From contig NZ_FIZX01000001.1 in NCBI RefSeq assembly GCF_900055185.1, positions 1,178,001 through 1,242,000 of the forward strand: a DNA stretch of 64,000 nucleotides, in the 5' to 3' direction. The translations under genes were made by a program, and so were the position numbers. Origin of the DNA: Grimontia celer (lineage in GTDB: Bacteria > Pseudomonadota > Gammaproteobacteria > Enterobacterales > Vibrionaceae). Below, one piece after another: positions 9,304 to 16,886 of the stretch. The number at the start of each line of letters is the position of its first letter. The first letter of the stretch is position 1. The notes beneath the pieces are model-generated. The model worked only from the letters and a program-made list of their open reading frames with translations. It made no database searches and had not been told where the DNA came from.

Positions 9304-9708
9304 ATGTCATCTGTTGAACCCATTGCATTTCGTCTTACCAGAGGCGCAGATCTCAAGCAGTCAATTCTCCATGCAGTGAAAGCGCACCACATTCAAGCTG
9401 GCTGTGTTGCATCGCTGGTGGGATGTCTGTCTGAACTAAAAATTCGTGTGGCGGATGGAAAATCTACGCTGAGCAAAATCGAGCCATTTGAAATTCTTTC
9501 TGTGTCAGGCACGCTGACGCCAGAGCATGTTCATCTGCATATTTCGGTCGCGGATAAACAGGGCGCAGTGATCGGCGGGCACTTGATGGAAGGCTGTATT
9601 GTCAGTCACACCGCGGAAGCATGTTTACTGAAGTTTGATGGTTACGGGTTCAGTCGAGAGCATGATCCCGATACTGGCTACACCGAGCTGGTGGTGAGCA
9701 AAGATTAA
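9304..9708 (+). CDS. PPC/DUF296-domain DNA-binding-like protein
   Basis: The 134-residue protein fits the single-domain PPC (DUF296) fold: FRLTRGADLKQSILHAV at the N-terminus, then SVSGTLTPEHVHLHISVADK with the conserved His cluster, and IGGHLMEGC before the C-terminal strand. In plants the fold is linked to AT-hook DNA-binding proteins, while the bacterial stand-alone forms have no proven role. It starts 17 nt after the preceding gene and ends at a strong terminator, so it closes the matP transcription unit. Confidence 0.85.
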   Translation: MSSVEPIAFRLTRGADLKQSILHAVKAHHIQAGCVASLVGCLSELKIRVADGKSTLSKIEPFEILSVSGTLTPEHVHLHISVADKQGAVIGGHLMEGCIVSHTAEACLLKFDGYGFSREHDPDTGYTELVVSKD

Positions 9709-9715
9709 ATGCAAA

Positions 9716-9745
9716 AATGGACGCCTATGAAGCGTCCATTTTGTA
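9716..9745. terminator. Terminator after the PPC-domain gene (possibly bidirectional)
   Basis: The stem ATGGACGC / GCGTCCAT with a 7-nt loop is followed by TTTTGT and preceded by AAAAA. It could serve both strands, since rtcR transcription converges from the right. Confidence 0.85.
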
Positions 9746-9896
9746 TTCGCGCAGTTTTACGTCTTTTATTCATTGAATTGAATGACTTATCACTAAAGTG
9801 AAAAATTTCCCGAGGGAAGTAAAATAGTTCATGCGTAAGTATTCATGATTCTGAATTTACCATCGGAATTTCATGACGTTACAAGAAGTTTATTGC

Positions 9897-11492
9897 TCAT
9901 TTCTTCTTCAAGTCCTTCCAAGAAACCCCAAACTTTGCCAGATACTTTTGAAGCCTCGCTGAATCGTTAGACTGAACTTTTTTCGTGCGACTGATATTGA
10001 ACAATTCACGTCCTGCAGACGCCATCGAATCATGTCGGTCACACACGCTCAACACATAGTTGAGCTGGTGCGCGTCAAAGGTATCCAAATCTTCCCTGAC
10101 CCCGTCATCTAGAAGAGACAGGAAGGAGCGTTCATCTTCATCTGATGAGCCACTCCACATACCAGAGAGACGCGCTATTTCATCGTTTACATCTTCAACT
10201 GCAATTCTCGAGGAATCCGCCAATGTGCCCAAGCGGGTCACCGCAGAGCTTAAGTCCCGGAAGTTACTGTTCCAGGTGGCCTGATGAGAGAGTGCAAAGG
10301 AGAGAAATTTATCGCGCGCTTCTTTGTTAAAGCGGATGCGATCACCATGTTTCTCCGCGAAGGCCATTACTTCATAATCCAGATTAGGCTCAATATCCTC
10401 TTTGCGATTTTTTAGCCCAGGAAGTGGATACGTCCACAGGTTAATTCTTGCAAGCAAATCCTCACGAAATGCGCCTTCAACCACCATGGCCTTCAAATCA
10501 CGGTTTGTGCCGGCGATGAGTTGAAAATCGCTGTGTACGTCTTTGTCGCTGCCAACAGGGTGAAACCGCTTGTATTCGATCGCATGAAGCAACATAGCTT
10601 GCTCCTCAAGCCCGAGTTCGCCAATTTCATCCAGAAACAGAAGCCCCTTGTCGGCGGCGCGTAAAAAACCTTCACGCGCCGCAGAAGCGCCCGTGAAAGC
10701 GCCCTTAGTATGTCCAAACAGCGCCGCCATCGCGTTCATGCCTTTAAGCGTTGCGCAGTTCACAGTGACAAGTTCCCCTTTGAGCAAGGCGCGGCGCTTT
10801 TTGAGCTGATAGATACGCTGAGCGAGTTGGCTTTTCCCGGCGCCTGTTGGGCCGGTCAGCAGGATAGGGGCAGTAGAGCGAATCGCGACCTTTTCGATCT
10901 GCGAAATCATCCGGTTGAAGGCTTCATTGCGTGTTTCTATGCCTCCTTTCAGAAAAGTTTCGTCTTCAATTCGCGCATTATCAAAGCGCGTGGCGAGCTG
11001 GTCATAGCGGGACAGATCCAGATCGATAATCTGCACTCGGCCAATGGTCTTATCTTCCTTGGACAGATCAGGCGCAGACTGGATCAGCTTCCCCGGAAAG
11101 TGACGACTCTCCGTCAGCAGGTAGCTACAAATCTGTGCAACGTGAGTACCCGTGGTGATGTGAAAAAGGTAATCATGATTATCGATGTCGAAATCCATGG
11201 CTTCACAAAAGTCATAGAGCTTGGCGTACACCTCTTCAAAATCCCACGGATCGGCGAAGTTCATCTGGCATAAGGCAACACTTGTTTCTGGCGATACGGA
11301 CTCGATATCTACCGCAACGTTATTGGCAAGGCGCCTGGAGTGGTTGTCATGCAGTAAATAAAGCGTGTGGATAGGCAGGTTCTCTTGTTGAACCAATCCG
11401 ACATTCGGCCTCCAGCGTGTCCACCTATCAACCCGTTTTCCAATTCTGTCTAGCTGTGTGCCCAAAAGGCTGACAACAATCGTTTTCTTCAT
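9897..11492 (-). CDS. rtcR: Sigma-54-dependent activator of RNA repair, RtcR
   Basis: The protein is about 531 residues (E. coli RtcR: 532). The N-terminal 180 residues are the RtcR CARF-like sensor (VGLVQQENL, HITTGTHVAQIC). The AAA+ domain has Walker A GPTGAGKSQ (near residue 210), the sigma-54 contact loop GAFTGA and Walker B LLFLDEIGE. A C-terminal HTH follows. RtcR senses RNA ends, probably 2',3'-cyclic phosphates of broken tRNA, and opens the rtc promoter. I use the ATG giving MKKTIVV, aligned with the E. coli start; an ATG 12 nt upstream is possible. It is divergent from the RNA-repair operon at 11649. Confidence 0.95.
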   Translation of the reverse strand: MKKTIVVSLLGTQLDRIGKRVDRWTRWRPNVGLVQQENLPIHTLYLLHDNHSRRLANNVAVDIESVSPETSVALCQMNFADPWDFEEVYAKLYDFCEAMDFDIDNHDYLFHITTGTHVAQICSYLLTESRHFPGKLIQSAPDLSKEDKTIGRVQIIDLDLSRYDQLATRFDNARIEDETFLKGGIETRNEAFNRMISQIEKVAIRSTAPILLTGPTGAGKSQLAQRIYQLKKRRALLKGELVTVNCATLKGMNAMAALFGHTKGAFTGASAAREGFLRAADKGLLFLDEIGELGLEEQAMLLHAIEYKRFHPVGSDKDVHSDFQLIAGTNRDLKAMVVEGAFREDLLARINLWTYPLPGLKNRKEDIEPNLDYEVMAFAEKHGDRIRFNKEARDKFLSFALSHQATWNSNFRDLSSAVTRLGTLADSSRIAVEDVNDEIARLSGMWSGSSDEDERSFLSLLDDGVREDLDTFDAHQLNYVLSVCDRHDSMASAGRELFNISRTKKVQSNDSARLQKYLAKFGVSWKDLKKK

Positions 11493-11648
11493 CACCACTT
11501 TCATATCCAAAAAGATATATCCATATCTATAAGTATCGAAAGTATGAATGTATATGGCAATAGATCTGGCGACTGATATTCGCCTGAAAAGATTTTAATT
11601 CAATAAAAACAATAAAATAAAAATTAACTCTTACTCTTTTTTTAAAAC

Positions 11649-11664
11649 TGGCACGTGACTTGGA
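11649..11664 (+). promoter_or_regulatory. Sigma-54 promoter of the RNA-repair operon
   Basis: TGGCACGTGACTTGGA matches TGGCACG-N4-TTGCW except for G instead of C in the -12 doublet. Predicted transcription start is near 11674, at the 5' edge of the first folded RNA. It is 145 bp from rtcR. The AT-rich block 11510-11640, with an imperfect palindrome at about 11514-11530, could hold RtcR enhancer sites. Confidence 0.8.
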
Positions 11665-11673
11665 ATAACAAGT

Positions 11674-11800
11674 TCGTGGTTAGCGGCGTGTGGTTCTGAA
11701 TGCCACCCCGGTGCATCTCACACTGTGAATGTGTATACCAACCACGCTTCCCCTGGGAGGGAGCAGGAAACTGCCGAGGGTTCGATTCCCTAAAACTACT
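11674..11800 (+). ncRNA. tRNA-mimic RNA 1 (tRNA-Tyr-like core, Y-RNA/YrlA-like architecture)
   Basis: The 3' half has a D-arm-like segment (11748-11762). A stem GCAG/CTGC capped by GAAA (11763-11774) stands where an anticodon arm would be. A T-arm AGGG-TTCGATT-CCCT follows (11777-11791). The flanking GGGAGCAG and CTGCCG match the arms around the tRNA-Tyr anticodon, with the loop replaced by a GNRA tetraloop. The 5' half is a separate hairpin closed by GCG(TG)TGGTT / AACCACGC (11686-11747). GTGGTT (11676) can pair with AACTAC (11794) to close the whole element. A second domain beside a tRNA-like module recalls bacterial Y RNAs (YrlA) of rsr-yrl-rtcBA operons, but no Ro60 gene is in the window. 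Confidence 0.7.
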
Positions 11801-11868
11801 AGATAGCTAAACGGTAAAGCAGCGGACATGTTCCGTCATCTGCGGGTTCGATTCCCGCTCTAGTCACC
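11798..11868 (+). ncRNA. tRNA-mimic RNA 2 with shortened anticodon loop
   Basis: A cloverleaf can be drawn. The acceptor ACTAGA (11798) pairs perfectly with TCTAGT (11859). Then come TA at positions 8-9 and a D-arm GCT...CGG...AGC. The anticodon-position stem GCGGA/TCCGT has only a 5-nt loop (CATGT). The T-arm is a perfect GCGGG-TTCGATT-CCCGC (11842-11858). The tail reads CACC. The acceptor is 6 bp, one short of a real tRNA, and the anticodon loop is two short, so it should not decode. Its first two bases overlap the closing stem of RNA 1, so the two folds may compete or be processed apart. Confidence 0.72.
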
Positions 11869-11869
11869 T

Positions 11870-11940
11870 TAACTGATAGTTCAATTGGTAGAACGGCGAA
11901 GTTAATTCGTATGTCGTGGGTTCGAGTCCCACTCAGATAA
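11870..11940 (+). ncRNA. tRNA-mimic RNA 3, derived from tRNA-Asn with two anticodon-loop bases deleted
   Basis: The body is that of tRNA-Asn: TA, D-arm GTTC-AATTGGTA-GAAC, variable ATGTC, T-arm GTGGG-TTCGAGT-CCCAC. The anticodon arm reads GCGAA-GTTAA-TTCGT. Compared with the E. coli tRNA-Asn loop CTGTTAA, the bases C32 and U33 are missing, leaving a 5-nt loop. Acceptor strands TAACTGA (11870) and TCAGATA (11933) pair at six of seven positions. No CCA is encoded (ACGC follows). It is not a working tRNA, but all other arms are intact. Confidence 0.75.
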
Positions 11941-11955
11941 CGCATAGAAATGGAA

Positions 11956-12085
11956 ACAAGGAAACGAACGGAGCAACCAATGAGATGAAGACGCAACCGC
12001 GCAGAGGGGTAAAGCAGGCAGGAAGCTCCCTTTACCAAGAGTGACAGTTGCCACTGCATCTTCACGCTGTGTCCTTTCGTTTCTC
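11956..12085 (+). ncRNA. Structured RNA 4 before the slipin gene
   Basis: Nested pairings fold this stretch. The outer stem GAAACGAACGG (11961) / CCTTTCGTTTC (12073) pairs 10 of 11. The middle stem TGAAGACGC (11986) / GCATCTTCA (12056) pairs 8 of 9. Two inner hairpins are closed by GGTAAAG/CTTTACC (12008/12030) and AGTG/CACT (12040/12052). No reading frame is apparent. It may be an independent ncRNA of the RNA-repair operon or a leader controlling slipin translation, since the slipin ribosome-binding site (AAGGAAAAAG) follows the outer stem at once. Confidence 0.55.
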
Positions 12086-12106
12086 ACTTAAACAAGGAAA
12101 AAGATT

Positions 12107-13261
12107 ATGTTTCGTAAAACCATCAAAATTGCAGAAAACGAACGCGCACTGGTTTTTCAAAACCAGAAACTGACCCAAGTGCTTATGCCGGGTTTACACA
12201 AAGTTTGGGACATGAAAGACGACGTTGAATTCGAAGTTTTCGATATCGACGAGCTGTATTTCTCCCAGAAAAACGGAGAGCGTTTATACCAAGGCTCTGC
12301 CTCGTTGAAGGAGCACATCCAACACGAGAAACTTCAGGATACAGAAGTAGGCATGTTGTATCTTGATGGCATGTTGCGTGGTGTGGTGGCACCGGGAGAG
12401 CGTCTGTTTATGTGGAAAGACGCCGGTGACATCCGATTGGATCGTATCGACATTGCAGATACACCGCTGGTGGAAGATAAGACGCTGTATTTGATCAACA
12501 AAGCCGGTGTGAACCTGGCGACGCGTTTGATCCGCAGTGAATCGACGGTCGCAGTGAAACCTGTGGCGGTGGCGACAGTAAAAAACAGCCATGTTGGTCT
12601 GCTGTACATCGACGGTAAGCTGTCGGAAAAATTGTCTCCGGGCACTTATGGCTACTGGCAGTTCAACCGCGAGTTTCAGTTGAAAAGCTATGACACGCGT
12701 ACCCAGATTCTGGAAGTCTCAGGTCAGGAAATCATGACCAAAGATCGCGTTAGCCTGCGCATCAACTTAACAGCCAACATCCGTATCCTGGATGCTGAAA
12801 CAGCAGCTAACAGCGTGGATGATGTTGAGCAATACGCCTACAAACTGCTGCAGTTGGCGCTGCGTGAAGCCATTGGCACCAAAGCATTGGATGATTTGCT
12901 GTTGGACAAGCTCTACGTGGGTGAAACCGTGAAAGAGCTGGTGGCAGAAAATCTGAAAGCGGTCGGTGTCGAGTTAGGCAACGTGGGTATGAAAGACATC
13001 ATTTTACCCGGTGAAATCAAAGCGATTCTCAACCAGGTGGTTGAAGCGCAAAAAGCGGCAGAGGCCAACGTGATCAAACGTCGTGAGGAAACGGCAGCGA
13101 CGCGAAGCCTGCATAACACCGCCAAAGTGATGGAAAACAACCCAACACTGATGCGCTTGAAAGAGCTGGAAGCACTTGAAAAAGTGGCAGACAAAATCAG
13201 CAACCTCAACGTCTATGGTGGCCTGGAAGGACTCATGCAAGGCGTGGTGAAAATGACATAG
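12107..13261 (+). CDS. Slipin/SPFH (band 7) protein of the RNA-repair operon
   Basis: The 384-residue protein has an SPFH/band-7 domain in its second half: VSGQEIMTKDRVSLRINLTANIRI near 205-235, then VGVELGNVGMKDIILPGEIKAIL. A C-terminal Ala/Glu-rich helix (VVEAQKAAEANVIKRREE) follows, as in slipins. The N-terminal 180 residues repeat a related beta-rich pattern (EVGMLYLDGMLRGVVAPGE and HVGLLYIDGKLSEKLSPGT), so the protein may be an internal duplication. No membrane helix is visible, unlike stomatin-type slipins. It lies between the tRNA mimics and rtcB in one operon, an association known for some bacterial rtcB operons. Confidence 0.88.
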   Translation: MFRKTIKIAENERALVFQNQKLTQVLMPGLHKVWDMKDDVEFEVFDIDELYFSQKNGERLYQGSASLKEHIQHEKLQDTEVGMLYLDGMLRGVVAPGERLFMWKDAGDIRLDRIDIADTPLVEDKTLYLINKAGVNLATRLIRSESTVAVKPVAVATVKNSHVGLLYIDGKLSEKLSPGTYGYWQFNREFQLKSYDTRTQILEVSGQEIMTKDRVSLRINLTANIRILDAETAANSVDDVEQYAYKLLQLALREAIGTKALDDLLLDKLYVGETVKELVAENLKAVGVELGNVGMKDIILPGEIKAILNQVVEAQKAAEANVIKRREETAATRSLHNTAKVMENNPTLMRLKELEALEKVADKISNLNVYGGLEGLMQGVVKMT

Positions 13262-13317
13262 AAAACGCGTCTTTCCGTGAAGCAAATACGGTAAGGCGCG
13301 TCATCAAGGAAAGCATA

Positions 13318-14544
13318 ATGTGTACTGAAAACTACATCGAAATTAAAAACGAAAACAAAGCAACGATAAAAGCGTGGACCAAAGGCGTACCGTTTGAAGA
13401 TAAGGCACGCCAACAGCTGAATAACATCGCATCTATGGATATTGTTCACTCCCATATTGCCGTGATGCCGGATGTCCACCTTGGTATGGGAGCAACGATT
13501 GGTAGTGTCATTCCCTCGGTCAAAGCCGTGATACCGGCGGCAGTGGGAGTGGATATCGGCTGCGGGATGCTCGCGACTAAAACTTCGCTGAAAGCCTCAC
13601 AGCTACCGGATAACCTTAGTGGTATCCGACATGCTTTTGAGTCGGCGATTCCACATGGAAGAACGTCTGGGCGAGGAAAAACCGACCGTGGCGCGTGGCA
13701 TAACATCCCTGAAGTGGTGGCGAAAGAATGGAAGAAGCTGGAACTGCGCTTCGAGGCAATCTGCCATAAGCATCCGGCCATCAGGAAAAGCAACCACGTT
13801 AACCATCTTGGCACTATGGGAACGGGGAACCACTTTCTGGAGTTGTGTCTGGATGAAAACGACGCCGTTTGGATCATGCTTCACTCAGGCAGCCGCGGAG
13901 TAGGAAACCGCATTGGTACCTACTTTATTGAACTGGCCAAGAAAGAGATGGAACGCCACCAAATCCACCTTCCCGATCAGGATCTCGCGTATCTGGAAGA
14001 GGGTAGCGACTACTTTAACGATTACGTGGAAGCCGTCGAATGGGCGCAGGATTTCGCCGCCAAGAACCGTGAAATCATGATGATCAATGCGATTACAGCG
14101 CTGAGAAAACAAATCCCAGTGCCATTTGAAACGGCCGACGTGGCGGTGAATTGTCACCACAACTATATCTCGCGGGAAACGCACTTTGGTAAGTCGTGCT
14201 ATGTCACTCGTAAAGGCGCGGTGAGAGCTGGCAAGGGCGAACTGGGGATCATCCCGGGTAACATGGGGGCGAAGTCCTTCATCGTTCGAGGGCTAGGTAA
14301 TCCAGAAAGCTTCGAAAGCTGTAGCCATGGTGCAGGGCGTGTGATGTCGAGAACGCAGGCGAAAAAGGTTTATAGCATCAAAGATCAGGTGGCTGCGACG
14401 GAAGGTGTTGAGTGCCGAAAAGATGCAGCAGTGATCGATGAAATCCCGCACGCTTACAAAGATATCGACAAAGTCATGGAAGCGCAGAAAGACCTTGTCG
14501 AAGTGGTGCATACCCTGAAGCAAGTGGTTTGTGTGAAAGGGTAA
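13318..14544 (+). CDS. rtcB: RNA-splicing ligase RtcB
   Basis: The 408-residue protein equals the E. coli RtcB length. It joins RNA 2',3'-cyclic-phosphate or 3'-phosphate ends to 5'-OH ends using GTP and Mn2+. Seen: PDVHLGMGATIGSVIP, VGVDIGCGM (metal Cys), the LGTMGTGNHFLE metal-site motif, INCHHNYI analogue VNCHHNYIS, IIPGNMGAKSF and SCSHGAGRVMSR with the guanylated His. Start ATG follows AAGGAAAGC. It is the last gene of the operon, before a strong terminator. No rtcA cyclase is present, so ends are probably repaired by ligation alone. Confidence 0.97.
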   Translation: MCTENYIEIKNENKATIKAWTKGVPFEDKARQQLNNIASMDIVHSHIAVMPDVHLGMGATIGSVIPSVKAVIPAAVGVDIGCGMLATKTSLKASQLPDNLSGIRHAFESAIPHGRTSGRGKTDRGAWHNIPEVVAKEWKKLELRFEAICHKHPAIRKSNHVNHLGTMGTGNHFLELCLDENDAVWIMLHSGSRGVGNRIGTYFIELAKKEMERHQIHLPDQDLAYLEEGSDYFNDYVEAVEWAQDFAAKNREIMMINAITALRKQIPVPFETADVAVNCHHNYISRETHFGKSCYVTRKGAVRAGKGELGIIPGNMGAKSFIVRGLGNPESFESCSHGAGRVMSRTQAKKVYSIKDQVAATEGVECRKDAAVIDEIPHAYKDIDKVMEAQKDLVEVVHTLKQVVCVKG

Positions 14545-14577
14545 ATACGATAGACCACACATTAAATCAATAAGATA

Positions 14578-14604
14578 AGCAGGAGCATGTCTCCTGCTGT
14601 TTTA
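14578..14604 (+). terminator. Terminator of the RNA-repair operon
   Basis: The perfect stem AGCAGGAG / CTCCTGCT with a 5-nt loop is followed by GTTTTAT, 33 nt after the rtcB stop. Confidence 0.88.
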
Positions 14605-14609
14605 TATCA

Positions 14610-14627
14610 TTTAATGCACTATAACTT
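14610..14627 (+). repeat. 18-bp intergenic motif, copy 2 of 3
   Basis: TTTAATGCACTATAACTT, identical to the copy at 5852, lies directly after the rtcB terminator and 121 bp before the sortase-target gene. With copy 3 it brackets the two-gene sortase cassette. Confidence 0.7.
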
Positions 14628-14748
14628 ATAGATGTTGCGCTGCCATAATCTTGCCACAATTGGTCTGAATTGGCCTCAGTTGCTACCCGGAACCGACAGA
14701 TTGATTTGGTGTAATGCCAGTCAATAACAACAGGTCAAGGAAGTGGCA

Positions 14749-16869
14749 ATGTACACCCTGAACATCTCCAAAGTCTCATTCAAAGCGCCATTGGCAGATT
14801 GGTTGCTGACAGCGCTTTTCATCATGTTCCTCCCTGCGATCGCCTTTGCCAGTGAGGAAGAAGGCGGCTTGTATATACAAACGCAAAACAGCGAAGACAA
14901 ACTCTGGACGGCAGCGCCTCAGCTTTCTACCAGTGCTGAAATGGTGATAAATGGTCTGGTGAATCGCGTGAAGGTCGAACAGCGTTTTACCAATCCCACG
15001 GACGATTGGATTAACGCCCGTTATCTGTTTCCGCTACCTCAGAATGCAGCGGTTGATCATCTGACGATTCAAATCGGTGAGCGCATCATTGAAGGTGAAA
15101 TCCAAAAGAAACAGCAAGCGAGGGAAACGTTCAATCGCGCCGCTGAGCAGGGCAAAAAGGCCTCATTGGTGGAACAGCACCGAGCGAACTTGTTCTCTAC
15201 GCAGATTGCCAATGTCGCGCCTGGTGAAACCATAGTGGTGAATATCCAATATCAGGAGACGGTTCACTATGAAGATGGCGAGTTCAGCCTTCGTTTCCCA
15301 ACCACCTTTACGCATCGCTATATTCCGGGTCTGCCCGATTCGACGGCACTGCAGGCAAGAGGTGACACAGAAGCCCCATTCGCAGAAGAAGGCGACCAAC
15401 GCGTTGAAGAAGTGGTAACGCCGTTACAGGAAATGCAAAACGGATGGGCGGTGGCAACGCGTCAGGTGCCGGATGCCAATGAAATCACGCCGGAGTATCG
15501 TGATCCGTTGCTGGAAGACGAAATCGCTTTTACCTTGGAAGCCGACATCAACATGGGTTTGCCCCTTGATTTTGTCGAAAGCACCACAGCTTCCATTAAT
15601 GTCCAGAAAGTCTCTGAGAGCCGCTATTCCATCACACTGAGCGAAATGGAAATCGCCAATAAGGACTTTGTACTCAAGTGGCGACCAGCAGCTGCCAGCA
15701 TGCCGGTAGCAGCCTTATTTGTGCAGGAAAAAGAGGGCGAGAAATACGGCCTTTTGATGGCGATGCCGCCGCAATCTAAACAGAGCAACAGCATCCCACA
15801 AAACATCACCTTGGTGTTGGATATCTCCGGCTCTATGTACGGTGAATCCATCGAGCAAGCCAAAGAGGCTGTCATCTATGCGCTTCACAGTCTTGAAGCC
15901 GACGACTACTTCAACCTGATAATTTTCAACCATGAAGCGCGCCGCTATTCGTCAGTACCTGTGCAAGCAACCCTCAAAAATATCGGTTTAGTCAGCAGTA
16001 TTGTTCGTGGCATTGAAGCAGATGGCGGCACCGAAATGGCGACAGCTTTAGAGTTGGCCTATGCGTCTGAACCAATGACTGGTTACCTGAACCAAATTGT
16101 CTTTATGACAGACGGTGCCATTGGCAATGAAGATGAGCTGTACGGCTTAATCAGCAAAGGATTGAAAGACCGAAGACTGTTTACCGTAGGGATCGGCTCT
16201 GCGCCAAACAGTGCATTTATGCAGCGCGCCGCCGTATCAGGTAAAGGAAGCTTCACCCATATCAGTAACCTCAGCGAAGTTTCTACATCCCTAAAGCCAC
16301 TGTTTGAAAAGCTTTCAAGCCCAGTAATGAAAGACATCACCGTGAAATGGGATAACGGCGAGCCTGTCGATGCGTGGCCAAACCCAGTGCCGGATCTATA
16401 CAAAACCCAGCCTTTGGATTTGGCGTTTACCATCCCTGAAAATGCAAACACATTAAAGCTAACAGGCATTCAAAGTGACGCACCCTGGCAGCTGGATATT
16501 GATCTTGAAGCCATTCAAGCGGGCGCTGCGACAGGTATCGATGTGCTTTGGGCGCGCAAACAAATCGAAAGTATCACACTCAATCAAAGTTTGAGTGCAG
16601 ATGAGAAAGAAAACCGAATCACAGAGCTAGGTTTAAATCATCACATTGTCACCAAGCATACGTCGCTGGTCGCTGTTGATAACAACCCAAGTCGACCGCT
16701 GGATGAGAAAGCAAAGCCACATCAAATCAATCCACATGCACCCAAAAACAACACCGCCATGCTGCAAAGTGGTTTGGGAAGCACCTTCATGATGTTACTG
16801 GGTGGGTTATTGCTGGCAATCAGTGCGGTAGGGATTCGCTTTAGCCGTGCTTCGCGTGACGTTTTCTAG
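14749..16869 (+). CDS. VIT/vWA marine sortase-target protein
   Basis: The 706-residue envelope protein starts at the ATG five bases after AAGGAAG; an in-frame GTG 6 nt upstream is possible. It has a signal peptide (hydrophobic to FASE, about residue 35). A VIT domain follows (LVNRVKVEQRFTNPTDDWINARYLFPLP, about 60-175). The von Willebrand A domain has the MIDAS motif VLDISGSMYG (about 355) and TEMATAL. The C-terminus is a hydrophobic helix and a short basic tail. It matches the marine sortase-target family encoded beside class GN sortases. The sorting signal is odd: the usual LPxT-like motif reads APKNNTA. Confidence 0.88.
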   Translation: MYTLNISKVSFKAPLADWLLTALFIMFLPAIAFASEEEGGLYIQTQNSEDKLWTAAPQLSTSAEMVINGLVNRVKVEQRFTNPTDDWINARYLFPLPQNAAVDHLTIQIGERIIEGEIQKKQQARETFNRAAEQGKKASLVEQHRANLFSTQIANVAPGETIVVNIQYQETVHYEDGEFSLRFPTTFTHRYIPGLPDSTALQARGDTEAPFAEEGDQRVEEVVTPLQEMQNGWAVATRQVPDANEITPEYRDPLLEDEIAFTLEADINMGLPLDFVESTTASINVQKVSESRYSITLSEMEIANKDFVLKWRPAAASMPVAALFVQEKEGEKYGLLMAMPPQSKQSNSIPQNITLVLDISGSMYGESIEQAKEAVIYALHSLEADDYFNLIIFNHEARRYSSVPVQATLKNIGLVSSIVRGIEADGGTEMATALELAYASEPMTGYLNQIVFMTDGAIGNEDELYGLISKGLKDRRLFTVGIGSAPNSAFMQRAAVSGKGSFTHISNLSEVSTSLKPLFEKLSSPVMKDITVKWDNGEPVDAWPNPVPDLYKTQPLDLAFTIPENANTLKLTGIQSDAPWQLDIDLEAIQAGAATGIDVLWARKQIESITLNQSLSADEKENRITELGLNHHIVTKHTSLVAVDNNPSRPLDEKAKPHQINPHAPKNNTAMLQSGLGSTFMMLLGGLLLAISAVGIRFSRASRDVF

Positions 16870-16886
16870 CGAAAGGGAATCTAAAT

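Noticed and set aside
11674-11940. Functional tRNA genes (Tyr-, Asn-like)
   Set aside because: The anticodon loops are 4-5 nt, acceptor stems are short or mismatched and no encoded CCA follows, so they should not be charged or decode; called tRNA mimics instead.
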